A stretch of DNA of 5,314 nt from an uncultured Planctomycetaceae bacterium (GTDB lineage: Bacteria > Planctomycetota > Planctomycetia > Pirellulales > UBA1268), in assembly GCA_903949225.1 (NCBI GenBank), contig CAJAYZ010000945.1:1-5314 (forward strand), given 5' to 3'. Below the pieces are notes generated by a model. That model was not told the origin of the DNA. It did not search any database and saw nothing but the letters and a program-made list of their open reading frames with translations. Positions 1-5,296 of this stretch are shown piece after piece. The translations under genes and the position numbers were made by a program. Position 1 is the stretch's first letter. Each line of letters starts with the position of its first letter.

Positions 1-162
1 CGACTTGTGCGTCCGGCGGCCGGAGGCCTGCTCGGCGGCGAGGATCCGCGGCAGCGAGAGGCCGCCGACGGAGAGCGTGCCGATGCGGAGCATGTCGCGC
101 CGGGAGAGGCCGTCGCAGAACCGAACGCCCCGGCCACTTTTTTGGTCAACGATCGAGAGCAT
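1..162 (-). CDS. DUF1501 family protein, N-terminal 54 codons (truncated by window edge)
   Basis: This is the start of a minus-strand gene that reads out of the window to the left. The 54 visible residues begin MLSIVDQKSGRG and contain FCDGLSRRDML (residues 15-25), a twin-arginine export motif. A Gly/Leu/Ser-rich hydrophobic stretch and an LAAEQA cleavage-like region follow, and the last residues are THKS. The same landmarks (RFCDG, SRRDxL, LSxGGLSL, HKS) occur in the same order in the complete DUF1501 gene at 476, which supports the family call although the conserved core lies outside the window. The ATG at 162-160 is chosen because GGAGG (minus strand, 175-171) sits 8 nt upstream. The protein is probably a Tat-exported, periplasmic member of the alkaline phosphatase-like fold; its substrate is unknown. 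It is transcribed divergently from the gene at 476. No frameshift is visible in the part that can be read. Confidence 0.88.
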   Translation of the reverse strand, partial: MLSIVDQKSGRGVRFCDGLSRRDMLRIGTLSVGGLSLPRILAAEQASGRRTHKS

Positions 163-170
163 CGCGTGTT

Positions 171-175
171 CCTCC
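171..175 (-). promoter_or_regulatory. Shine-Dalgarno site of the left-hand DUF1501 gene
   Basis: The minus strand reads GGAGG here, 8 nt before the ATG at 162. This fixes the start of the truncated gene. The site lies one base downstream (minus-strand sense) of a perfect 8-bp inverted repeat at 177-194, so it could be influenced by RNA structure. Confidence 0.7.
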
Positions 176-176
176 A

Positions 177-194
177 GCCCTGCCTCGGCAGGGC
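177..194 (-). promoter_or_regulatory. Perfect 8-bp inverted repeat next to the ribosome binding site
   Basis: GCCCTGCC (177-184) and GGCAGGGC (187-194) are exact reverse complements separated by TC. In a minus-strand transcript this would be a very GC-rich hairpin, with 7 pairs closing a CGAG tetraloop, ending one base before the GGAGG ribosome binding site. It could be an mRNA leader hairpin that tunes translation, or a dyad operator if transcription starts downstream of it. No U-tract follows, so it is not a canonical terminator. The symmetry is directly visible; the function is inferred. Confidence 0.4.
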
Positions 195-333
195 AGCCCG
201 GCTCCGGCCGTTCCTGCCCGTTTGCTCTGGCCTCGGCCCCATTCCAGCGACAACACTTCAACTTTACCGCACCAACCTTGTCGGCACGAACGGCATCCGC
301 ACTCTCCTCTTCGCGCGGTATCTGGCAGCGTCC

Positions 334-349
334 TGACCGCTTCCGGTCA
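334..349. promoter_or_regulatory. 16-bp perfect dyad TGACCG-N4-CGGTCA, candidate operator
   Basis: TGACCG (334-339) and CGGTCA (344-349) are exact reverse complements with the spacer CTTC. The dyad lies between the divergent genes, about 95 bp upstream of the possible -10 of the plus-strand gene. Two 6-bp half-sites with a short spacer suit a dimeric DNA-binding regulator. The symmetry is seen directly; the regulator is unknown and the operator role is inferred. Confidence 0.35.
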
Positions 350-350
350 T

Positions 351-379
351 CCTAAGCCATTCCTGCCCATGGGTTTAGG
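351..379. promoter_or_regulatory. 8-bp imperfect dyad CCTAAGCC / GGTTTAGG
   Basis: CCTAAGCC (351-358) pairs with GGTTTAGG (372-379) over eight positions, seven Watson-Crick and one G-T, across a 13-nt loop. It begins one base after the dyad at 334-349, so two symmetric elements sit back to back. It may be a second regulator site or a structured transcript segment; there is no further support. Confidence 0.25.
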
Positions 380-443
380 TCGATCGAGGGGGGCCAGGGC
401 CTGAGTCGAGGGGGGAAAGGGATTCAAGCGGGGTTTTCCGGGG

Positions 444-449
444 TAGAAT
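444..449 (+). promoter_or_regulatory. Possible -10 element TAGAAT for the complete DUF1501 gene
   Basis: TAGAAT matches the sigma-70 -10 consensus at five of six positions and lies 26 nt before the ATG at 476, which would give a leader of about 20 nt. The -35 region is poor: TTCAAG (423-428) with a short 15-nt spacer is the best match seen. The G-run GGGG (440-443) abuts the element. The call is tentative because the -35 is weak and another sigma factor may be used. Confidence 0.3.
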
Positions 450-461
450 CCGAGGACATCC

Positions 462-469
462 AAGGGGGG
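462..469 (+). promoter_or_regulatory. G-rich ribosome binding site of the complete DUF1501 gene
   Basis: AAGGGGGG ends 6 nt before the ATG at 476. It is a purine-rich, Shine-Dalgarno-like stretch rather than a strict AGGAGG. Together with the family-typical MLTI leader and the twin-arginine motif at residues 16-21, it decides the start. Confidence 0.5.
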
Positions 470-475
470 CCAACC

Positions 476-1834
476 ATGCTCACGATCCGCGGCGGTCAGA
501 AGCGCTTCTGCGACGGTGTCAGCCGGCGCGATTTCCTCGCCATCGGCGGCCTGTCGTTCGGGATGGGGGGGCTTTCGCTCGGCGGGCTCCACCGCCTCGA
601 AGCGGCCCAGGCTGCGGCCGGCGCGGGCTCAAAGCTGGCCCACAAGTCGGTCATCAACATCTTTCTCGGCGGTGGGCCCCCCCATCAGGATCTCTGGGAT
701 CTCAAGCCCGACGCCCCGAGCGAAGTTCGGGGGGAGTTCAAGCCGATCTCGACGAATGTCCCTGGGATCCAGATCTGCGAGGTCTTTCCCCGCCTCGCGC
801 AGCGTACCGACAAGTGCGCCATCATCCGCTCGATCGTCGGCTGCGACGGGGCCCACGCCGCCTTCCAGACCAACACCGGCTGGACGGAGGCGAGCCTGCG
901 AACCCTCGGCGGCCGCCCCTCCCTCGGCGCCGCCGTTGCCAAGATCCAGGGGCCGGTCGACAAGGCCGTGCCGCCGTTTGTGGGGCTCGCCGCCAAGACG
1001 CAGCACGGCCCCTGGTCTGACTCGGGGACGGCGGGCTTCCTCGGCCCCGCCTTCGGCCCCTTCCGTCCCGACGGCCCCGACATGGCCAACATGCAACTCA
1101 AGGATGTCTCCTTGGAGCGGCTCTCCGACCGGCGCAGCCTGCTTTCGAGCGTCGACAAGCTCCGCCGCGACGTCGACGCCAGTGGCACGCTCAACGGGAT
1201 GGACGCCTTCGAGCAGCGGGCGTTTGACGTCCTCACTGGCTCGAAGCTCCTCGACGCCCTCGACATCTCCAAGGAAGACCCGGCCGTCCGCGCCGCCTAC
1301 GGCGACGGCAAGCCGTATCAATTCCAGTACGACGGCGCCCCGACCTGCAACGATCATCTCCTCGTCGCCCGGCGGCTCGTTGAGGCGGGGGTGCGGGTCG
1401 TCAGCCTCTCCTTCGGCCGTTGGGACAGCCATGGTGGCAACTTCGCCATGGTGCGCGACCACGGTCCGAAGCTCGATCAGGCGCTCTCGGCGCTGATCGA
1501 CGATCTCGAGAGCCGGGGGATGCTCGGCGACGTCTCGATCGTGGTCTGGGGCGAGTTCGGCCGGACGCCGAAGATCAACAAGGATGCCGGCCGCGACCAC
1601 TGGCCGCAGGTGAGCACGGCGCTCCTCGCCGGCGGCGGGATGCGCACCGGGCAGGTGATCGGGGCTACCAACCGGCTCGGCGAGCATGCCACCGACCGCC
1701 CCGTCCACGTCCAGGAAGTGCTCGCCACCCTCTATCACAACCTCGGCATCGACACGCAGACGTTCACGGTCGTCGACGCCACCGGCCGGCCGCAGTACCT
1801 CGTCGACAAGCCGGCGATCGCCGAACTGCTCTGA
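476..1834 (+). CDS. DUF1501 family protein with twin-arginine signal
   Basis: This complete 452-residue protein has the usual length for DUF1501 (roughly 400-500 residues). The N-terminus carries RFCDGVSRRDFL, with the twin-arginine motif SRRDFL at residues 16-21, then a Gly/Leu-rich hydrophobic segment (22-40) and an Ala-rich probable cleavage region (43-50), so Tat export to the periplasm is likely. Core motifs follow in order: GGGPPHQDLWD (65-75), an IIRSIVGCDGAH segment (116-127), WDSHGGN (316-322), GEFGRTP (359-365) and GRDHWP (372-377). The family is related to the alkaline phosphatase/sulfatase-like fold, in which such Asp/His motifs could bind metal; no substrate is established for DUF1501. 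It is divergent from the truncated paralogue on the left and convergent with the cytochrome/WD40 gene on the right. The reading frame is intact. The family call is confident; the enzymatic role is not. Confidence 0.95.
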   Translation: MLTIRGGQKRFCDGVSRRDFLAIGGLSFGMGGLSLGGLHRLEAAQAAAGAGSKLAHKSVINIFLGGGPPHQDLWDLKPDAPSEVRGEFKPISTNVPGIQICEVFPRLAQRTDKCAIIRSIVGCDGAHAAFQTNTGWTEASLRTLGGRPSLGAAVAKIQGPVDKAVPPFVGLAAKTQHGPWSDSGTAGFLGPAFGPFRPDGPDMANMQLKDVSLERLSDRRSLLSSVDKLRRDVDASGTLNGMDAFEQRAFDVLTGSKLLDALDISKEDPAVRAAYGDGKPYQFQYDGAPTCNDHLLVARRLVEAGVRVVSLSFGRWDSHGGNFAMVRDHGPKLDQALSALIDDLESRGMLGDVSIVVWGEFGRTPKINKDAGRDHWPQVSTALLAGGGMRTGQVIGATNRLGEHATDRPVHVQEVLATLYHNLGIDTQTFTVVDATGRPQYLVDKPAIAELL

Positions 1835-1862
1835 GCGGGCGTGGATCTGCCAGCTGCCAGCC

Positions 1863-1879
1863 GGCCAAAGAAGCGGCCA
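1863..1879. repeat. 17-bp element, copy 1 (GGCCAAAGAAGCGGCCA)
   Basis: This copy matches the element at 1965-1981 at 16 of 17 positions. It contains GGCC at each arm, so it could form a 4-bp stem around an A-rich (minus strand: T-rich) 8-nt loop. It begins 28 nt after the stop codon of the DUF1501 gene. Its role is unknown; it may relate to 3'-end formation or be a small dispersed repeat. Confidence 0.5.
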
Positions 1880-1964
1880 AATAGGGGCTTAAACCGCTGG
1901 ATGGCGGCGTTCGAAGTGCCCTGTCAGCAAGAAGTTGCGTTATTTCTGACGGCGTCAGTGAACG

Positions 1965-1981
1965 GGCCAAAAAAGCGGCCA
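1965..1981. repeat. 17-bp element, copy 2 (GGCCAAAAAAGCGGCCA)
   Basis: This is the second copy, in the same orientation as the one at 1863 and 102 bp away. On the minus strand it reads TGGCCGCTTTTTTGGCC, so a T6 run lies downstream of the cytochrome/WD40 gene, 45 nt past its stop codon. No good GC hairpin precedes that T-run, so a terminator role is possible but unproven. Confidence 0.5.
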
Positions 1982-2026
1982 TGGACGCCTGAGCGATGCG
2001 GCTTTCTTAACGCTTTCCGCTGCCGG

Positions 2027-5000
2027 TCAGGGCTTCGCCGGGGCGGGGGAGGGCTCGAGAGTGTGGGCGAGCTTGCCGTCGGCCACCGTCCAGATCCGCA
2101 GCTTGCCGTCCTGGCACCCGGCCGCGAGCCACGTCGGACCGGCCGCCACGGTCTGGACGAAGTCGGCGGCCCCGGGGAACTCGCGGACGGTGCCACCGTT
2201 GCCGGCGTTGTAGATCCGCACCGTCGGGTCGCCGGAGCAGGCGATCACTTCCTCACCGGGAGCGATGAACTTTACCGCCGTGACTTCCTTCTTGAGCCCG
2301 GCGATCGTCCGCTGCTGCTCGCCGGTGACGACGTCCCACACCTTGATCGCGTTGTCGGCCCCGGCGCTCGAAAGCCGTCGGCCGTTGGCCTGCCAGGCGA
2401 CGCCGAGGACATGCCCGGTGTGCCCCTCGAAGCTCTTGATGTGCTTCCCGTCGGCAACGCTGTGGACTTTCACGAAGCGGTCGGTTGCCCCCGAGGCAAG
2501 GAACTGCCCATCGCGCGAGAACTCGAGCGCCGTCACGGCGTCGGAGTGCGGCGCGGCAAACTCCCGGACGAGCGCCCCGTCGGCCGCGTTCCAAAGCTTG
2601 ATCTCGCCGGAGCGGCTGGCGCGGCCACTGCCGGTGGCGAGGGTCTTGCCATCGGGGGAGAAGGCGAGCGCCGTGACGCCGTCGATCGGCGGCACGCCCG
2701 GCTCGTCGTCGCTTGCCGGCGGCGTCAGCTCCCCGCCGATCGTGCGGGCGAGCGTCCACCGCGGGGTCACCTGCCAGATCCCGGCCGCGGTCGCACCGCC
2801 GCCGATGAGGGCCCGGCCGTTGTCGAGGAATGCCACGATCGCCTTCGATTCGCCGGCGCCGCCGTCCCAGGTATCGCGCGGGATCGCGTCCTGGCCGCCA
2901 TGGAGGGAGCAGACGCCATCGGCTCCGGCACAGAGGATCCAGTTGCCATCAGGGGAGAAAGCGACCGCAGCGGCCGGCTTCTCCGAGGCGGTCTTTTGCT
3001 CGGCCAATGCCTGACGGGCCGCTTCGCTGGCGACCGCGTCGGTCTCCGACTTCGTCGCTTCTTCCTTCCGCTTGGGAAGGTCTTCGTTCGAGCGCGTCAC
3101 CTGCGCCTGGGCAAACTCGACGGCGCGCTTGGCACTCGTGGCGGCCGTTTCGGCCCCCTTGCGGGCATCCTCGGCGGCGGTGGAGGCCTTCTTCATCTCC
3201 TCCATCTTCTTCGTCGCCTCGTCGGCCTTCGCCTTGGCACGCTCGATCTGCTGGGCGGCCTGGGTGACAGCCTGATCGGCGGCGGTCCGGGCGGCGGCGG
3301 CAGCGGCGGCGGCGGCCTCGAAGCTCTTGAGCGCCTCGGCGGCGGCAGCGTCTCCGGCGCTCGACGCTGCGACCAGCGCGAAGGCGTCTCTCCCGGCGAC
3401 CGTCCCCTCCATCGCCGCCACAACAGCGGCTGCGGCCTTGGTCGCCGCCTCGTGGGCGGTGGTCGATTGGGTGAGCGCCGTGCCGGCCGTCTGGGCCAGG
3501 GTCGCAGCCTCATCCGCGGCGGCCAGCGCCGTCTTCGCCACTTCGGCCTTTTCGCCGAGCGTCTTGTCGGCGGCGGCGAGCTTCTCGTTTGACTGCGTCA
3601 TTTCCGTGTTGGCCGCCTCAATCGCCTTCTCGGCGGCGGTCACTAGGGCCTTGCCGTATTCGACGTCCTGCTTGCGGACGGCCGAATCAATCTCGGCCAG
3701 TCGCAGCTGCTCGGCGATCCGCACATCCCCCTTCCACTCGGCCACGATCGCCCCGTCGGCGACGTTCCAAAGCTTGACGCCCGGCACCGTGCCGACGGTG
3801 GTCAGCCGCGAGCCATCGGGCTTGAGCGCCATGCCACCCAGGGCGCCACCATGAGCGAATTGGCGAACGACGGCTGCCCCCTCGATATTCCAGAGGCGGA
3901 CCGTCCCGTCGGCGCCACCGGCGAGGAGGTGGCCGGAGAGTGTGGGGGTGTCGGCGAGCGCCGCCACCGGACCGGCGCCGGCGTTCAATTCCTTGATCGG
4001 CTTCGGCGCCGCCGCGACCGGATCGACCGGCGGGGCGGGAAGGGGGAGGGAAAACGTGCGCACGACGCCGTCGGCTTCCGCCACGGCCAGTTGCGCTCCG
4101 CCGGCGGTCACGGCAAGGGCACGGATCCCGGCCGGCCGCATGAACCGCCCCGTCACGTTCCCATCGGCCGCATTGGTCGCGACGATGCTGCCGTCGGCGC
4201 CGGCCGAGTAAACCGTGGCCCCGTCGGCCGAGAGGGTCACCGCGGCGACGGCCGAGGTGTGGGCCCTGAACGCCCGGCGGAGGGCGCCGCTCGAGGCATC
4301 AATGAGGATCACGGCGCCGTCGGGGCGGCCGCCGGCGGCGGTGCCGGCTGCGGAGGCGATCGAGGTCACTCCCACCGTCTCCGCCACTTCTGCAAGGCGC
4401 GTTGCCCGCGACCGCTCCCAGAGCTTGACGGTCCGGAATGACGCCGAAGCGAGCAGGTCGTTGTTGGGGGAGATTGCCAGCGACAGGATCGTGTCGCGAT
4501 GGGCGCTGTCGGCGGCAGCCGGAGCGTCGGCCGTGGCCGGGTCGACAAGCGCCCCCAGGAGGGCGCCGGTGCTGCTGTCGTAGACACTCAATCGCCCTCC
4601 GCGGGCGGCGGCGGTGACGCGGCCATCGTTGCTCATCGCCACGGCGAGCACTCCGCCGGTCCCAGCCGGGATCGGCCGCCAGTGGATCGGCTTTTTCGCG
4701 ATGGCCGGGCCGGCGGCGGCCCCTTCGCTGATCCAACGCTCGAGGAGCCCAAGCTGCGCGGGGCTCATCGCCTGGGCGCCGACCTTGTTCTCCGGCGGAG
4801 GCATGAAGTCCTCCTGGAGGTGGGCCGAGCGGAGGAAGACGGGGCTCTCTGCCGCCTTGCCGGCGATCACGCCGGGGCCGGAATCGCCGCCGGTGAGGAT
4901 CGCCTTGAGGGAGTCGAGGATCAGTCCCCCCTCGTGGATTTTCGCGTTGTGGCAGGCGGTGCAGTTGGCGGAGAGCATCGGGAGGATCTCGTCCTGGAAG

Positions 5001-5131
5001 CGCACAGCGTCGGTGCGCTCAGGCGCCGTGATCGGCAGGCCGTCGGCGAGGAGCACGGCGGGGCCGAGCAGAGCCGCGGCTGGAACCGCAAGCAGGCGCG
5101 TGACGACGGTGCGGAAACGGTTGATGCTCAT
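2027..5131 (-). CDS. Secreted cytochrome c (PSCyt1-like) / WD40 repeat protein with central coiled coil
   Basis: This is a 1034-residue protein. Residues 1-30 form a Sec-type signal: Arg-containing start, then hydrophobic LLAVPAAALLGPAVLLA. Residues 43-137 are a planctomycete-type cytochrome c domain with heme motif CTACH (57-61) and MPPP (110-113), whose Met is the likely distal ligand. About seven WD40-like blades follow (156-468; e.g. GTVRLWN, GVKLWN), then an Ala/Lys/Glu-rich coiled coil (470-715) with a run of nine alanines (606-614), then about seven more blades (716-1025; e.g. IKLWNAADG, IKVWDVVTG, LRIWTVADG). The start at 5131 is preferred over an in-frame ATG 27 codons upstream because GAGGAGAGAGG ends 6 nt before it and the signal peptide begins there. 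It probably acts in the periplasm in electron transfer or protein assembly. Its partners are unknown; the convergent DUF1501 gene is a family often found nearby. Confidence 0.93.
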   Translation of the reverse strand: MSINRFRTVVTRLLAVPAAALLGPAVLLADGLPITAPERTDAVRFQDEILPMLSANCTACHNAKIHEGGLILDSLKAILTGGDSGPGVIAGKAAESPVFLRSAHLQEDFMPPPENKVGAQAMSPAQLGLLERWISEGAAAGPAIAKKPIHWRPIPAGTGGVLAVAMSNDGRVTAAARGGRLSVYDSSTGALLGALVDPATADAPAAADSAHRDTILSLAISPNNDLLASASFRTVKLWERSRATRLAEVAETVGVTSIASAAGTAAGGRPDGAVILIDASSGALRRAFRAHTSAVAAVTLSADGATVYSAGADGSIVATNAADGNVTGRFMRPAGIRALAVTAGGAQLAVAEADGVVRTFSLPLPAPPVDPVAAAPKPIKELNAGAGPVAALADTPTLSGHLLAGGADGTVRLWNIEGAAVVRQFAHGGALGGMALKPDGSRLTTVGTVPGVKLWNVADGAIVAEWKGDVRIAEQLRLAEIDSAVRKQDVEYGKALVTAAEKAIEAANTEMTQSNEKLAAADKTLGEKAEVAKTALAAADEAATLAQTAGTALTQSTTAHEAATKAAAAVVAAMEGTVAGRDAFALVAASSAGDAAAAEALKSFEAAAAAAAAARTAADQAVTQAAQQIERAKAKADEATKKMEEMKKASTAAEDARKGAETAATSAKRAVEFAQAQVTRSNEDLPKRKEEATKSETDAVASEAARQALAEQKTASEKPAAAVAFSPDGNWILCAGADGVCSLHGGQDAIPRDTWDGGAGESKAIVAFLDNGRALIGGGATAAGIWQVTPRWTLARTIGGELTPPASDDEPGVPPIDGVTALAFSPDGKTLATGSGRASRSGEIKLWNAADGALVREFAAPHSDAVTALEFSRDGQFLASGATDRFVKVHSVADGKHIKSFEGHTGHVLGVAWQANGRRLSSAGADNAIKVWDVVTGEQQRTIAGLKKEVTAVKFIAPGEEVIACSGDPTVRIYNAGNGGTVREFPGAADFVQTVAAGPTWLAAGCQDGKLRIWTVADGKLAHTLEPSPAPAKP

Positions 5132-5137
5132 CGGAAG

Positions 5138-5148
5138 CCTCTCTCCTC
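5138..5148 (-). promoter_or_regulatory. Ribosome binding site of the cytochrome/WD40 gene
   Basis: The minus strand reads GAGGAGAGAGG, ending 6 nt before the ATG at 5131. It is a strong purine-rich site that decides the start against the upstream in-frame ATG at 5212, which has no comparable site and would add a non-hydrophobic extension in front of the signal peptide. Confidence 0.75.
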
Positions 5149-5163
5149 GTTCGGAACTCTGCA

Positions 5164-5178
5164 GGCCCGACTCGGGCC
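5164..5178. promoter_or_regulatory. 15-bp palindrome GGCCCGA-C-TCGGGCC
   Basis: GGCCCGA (5164-5170) and TCGGGCC (5172-5178) are exact reverse complements around one C. The palindrome lies 33 nt upstream of the cytochrome/WD40 start codon, in the leader or promoter. A one-base loop makes an RNA hairpin less favourable than a DNA operator. The symmetry is visible; the function is inferred. Confidence 0.35.
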
Positions 5179-5197
5179 CGCACACGGACGCCCATGC

Positions 5198-5210
5198 GTC
5201 GCCACGCGAC
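5198..5210. promoter_or_regulatory. Short dyad GTCGC-CAC-GCGAC
   Basis: This is a perfect 5-bp inverted repeat with a 3-nt spacer, between the tandem array (from 5221) and the palindrome at 5164-5178. In GC-rich DNA such short dyads arise by chance, so it is listed only as part of the upstream region's layout. Confidence 0.2.
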
Positions 5211-5220
5211 ATCGATCACA

Positions 5221-5296
5221 TCTCACCGCGACGCTCAAGTCTCACCACGATGCTCAAGTCTCACCACGATGCTCAAGTCTCACCACGATGCTCAAG
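5221..5296. repeat. Tandem array, 4 x 19 bp, upstream of the cytochrome/WD40 gene
   Basis: There are four head-to-tail copies of a 19-bp unit TCTCACCACGATGCTCAAG at 5221-5239, 5240-5258, 5259-5277 and 5278-5296. The last three are identical; the first, nearest the gene, differs at two positions (G for A, C for T). On the minus strand each unit begins CTTGAGC. The unit length is not a multiple of three, so the array is not a translated repeat. It ends 89 bp before the start codon at 5131. It could be an iterated protein-binding site or a variable-number tandem repeat. Confidence 0.92.

Larger units (their letters stand above)
163..475. other. Divergent intergenic region between two DUF1501 genes
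   Basis: No convincing gene occupies these 313 bases. The region must hold the promoters of both divergent DUF1501 genes. Visible elements are the RBS-proximal hairpin (177-194), a 16-bp dyad TGACCG-N4-CGGTCA (334-349), an adjacent 8-bp dyad CCTAAGCC/GGTTTAGG with one G-T pair (351-379), a direct repeat of TCGAGGGGGG (384-393 and 406-415), a run of six G-tracts on the plus strand (388-443), a possible -10 element TAGAAT (444-449), and a purine-rich ribosome binding site (462-469). The middle part (about 246-360) is less GC-rich than the flanking genes, as expected of promoter DNA. I could not identify a clear minus-strand promoter. Confidence 0.75.
1835..2026. other. Convergent intergenic gap
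   Basis: These 192 bases separate the stop codons of two convergent genes. They hold two copies of a 17-bp element (1863-1879 and 1965-1981), a short dyad CCGC-N6-GCGG (1894-1907), a dyad CTGAC-GGC-GTCAG (1946-1958) and a tandem CTGCCAG duplication near 1852-1865. No classical intrinsic terminator (strong GC hairpin followed by a U-tract) is apparent for either gene. The region is less GC-rich than the genes on either side, and I see no small gene with a ribosome binding site. Confidence 0.6.

Noticed and set aside
5..404. Plus-strand open frames at the left edge
   Set aside because: They run antisense to the twin-arginine leader of the truncated DUF1501 gene and into its promoter region, with no recognisable product.
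347..592. Minus-strand open frame of 81 codons across the start of the complete DUF1501 gene
   Set aside because: It overlaps the DUF1501 start and promoter region, lacks a ribosome binding site and encodes Pro-rich sequence without a motif.
629..1738. Open frame of 369 codons on the minus strand, antisense to the DUF1501 gene
   Set aside because: The opposite strand encodes all DUF1501 motifs in frame. The antisense product has no recognisable motif and no ribosome binding site was seen.
1946..1958. CTGAC-GGC-GTCAG as an intrinsic terminator
   Set aside because: The stem is only 5 bp and no T-tract follows on either strand.
1988..2019. Region around GCGGCTTTC...GCTTTCCGC as a terminator of the cytochrome/WD40 gene
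   Set aside because: The arms pair over only four bases around a long loop; the similarity inside is a direct GCTTTC repeat, not an inverted one.
1841..3592. Long open frame of 583 codons on the plus strand, antisense to the cytochrome/WD40 gene
   Set aside because: Its product is Gly/Arg-rich low-complexity sequence with no recognisable domain. It lies mostly opposite a gene with clear WD40 and coiled-coil coding, so it is the usual antisense open frame of GC-rich DNA.
5132..5212. 27-codon N-terminal extension of the cytochrome/WD40 protein from the ATG at 5212
   Set aside because: The internal ATG at 5131 has a strong GAGGAGAGAGG site and begins a proper signal peptide. The extension would bury that signal and has no good ribosome binding site.
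5221..5296. CRISPR array
   Set aside because: The 19-bp units are directly adjacent with no spacers and no cas genes are present; it is a plain tandem repeat.
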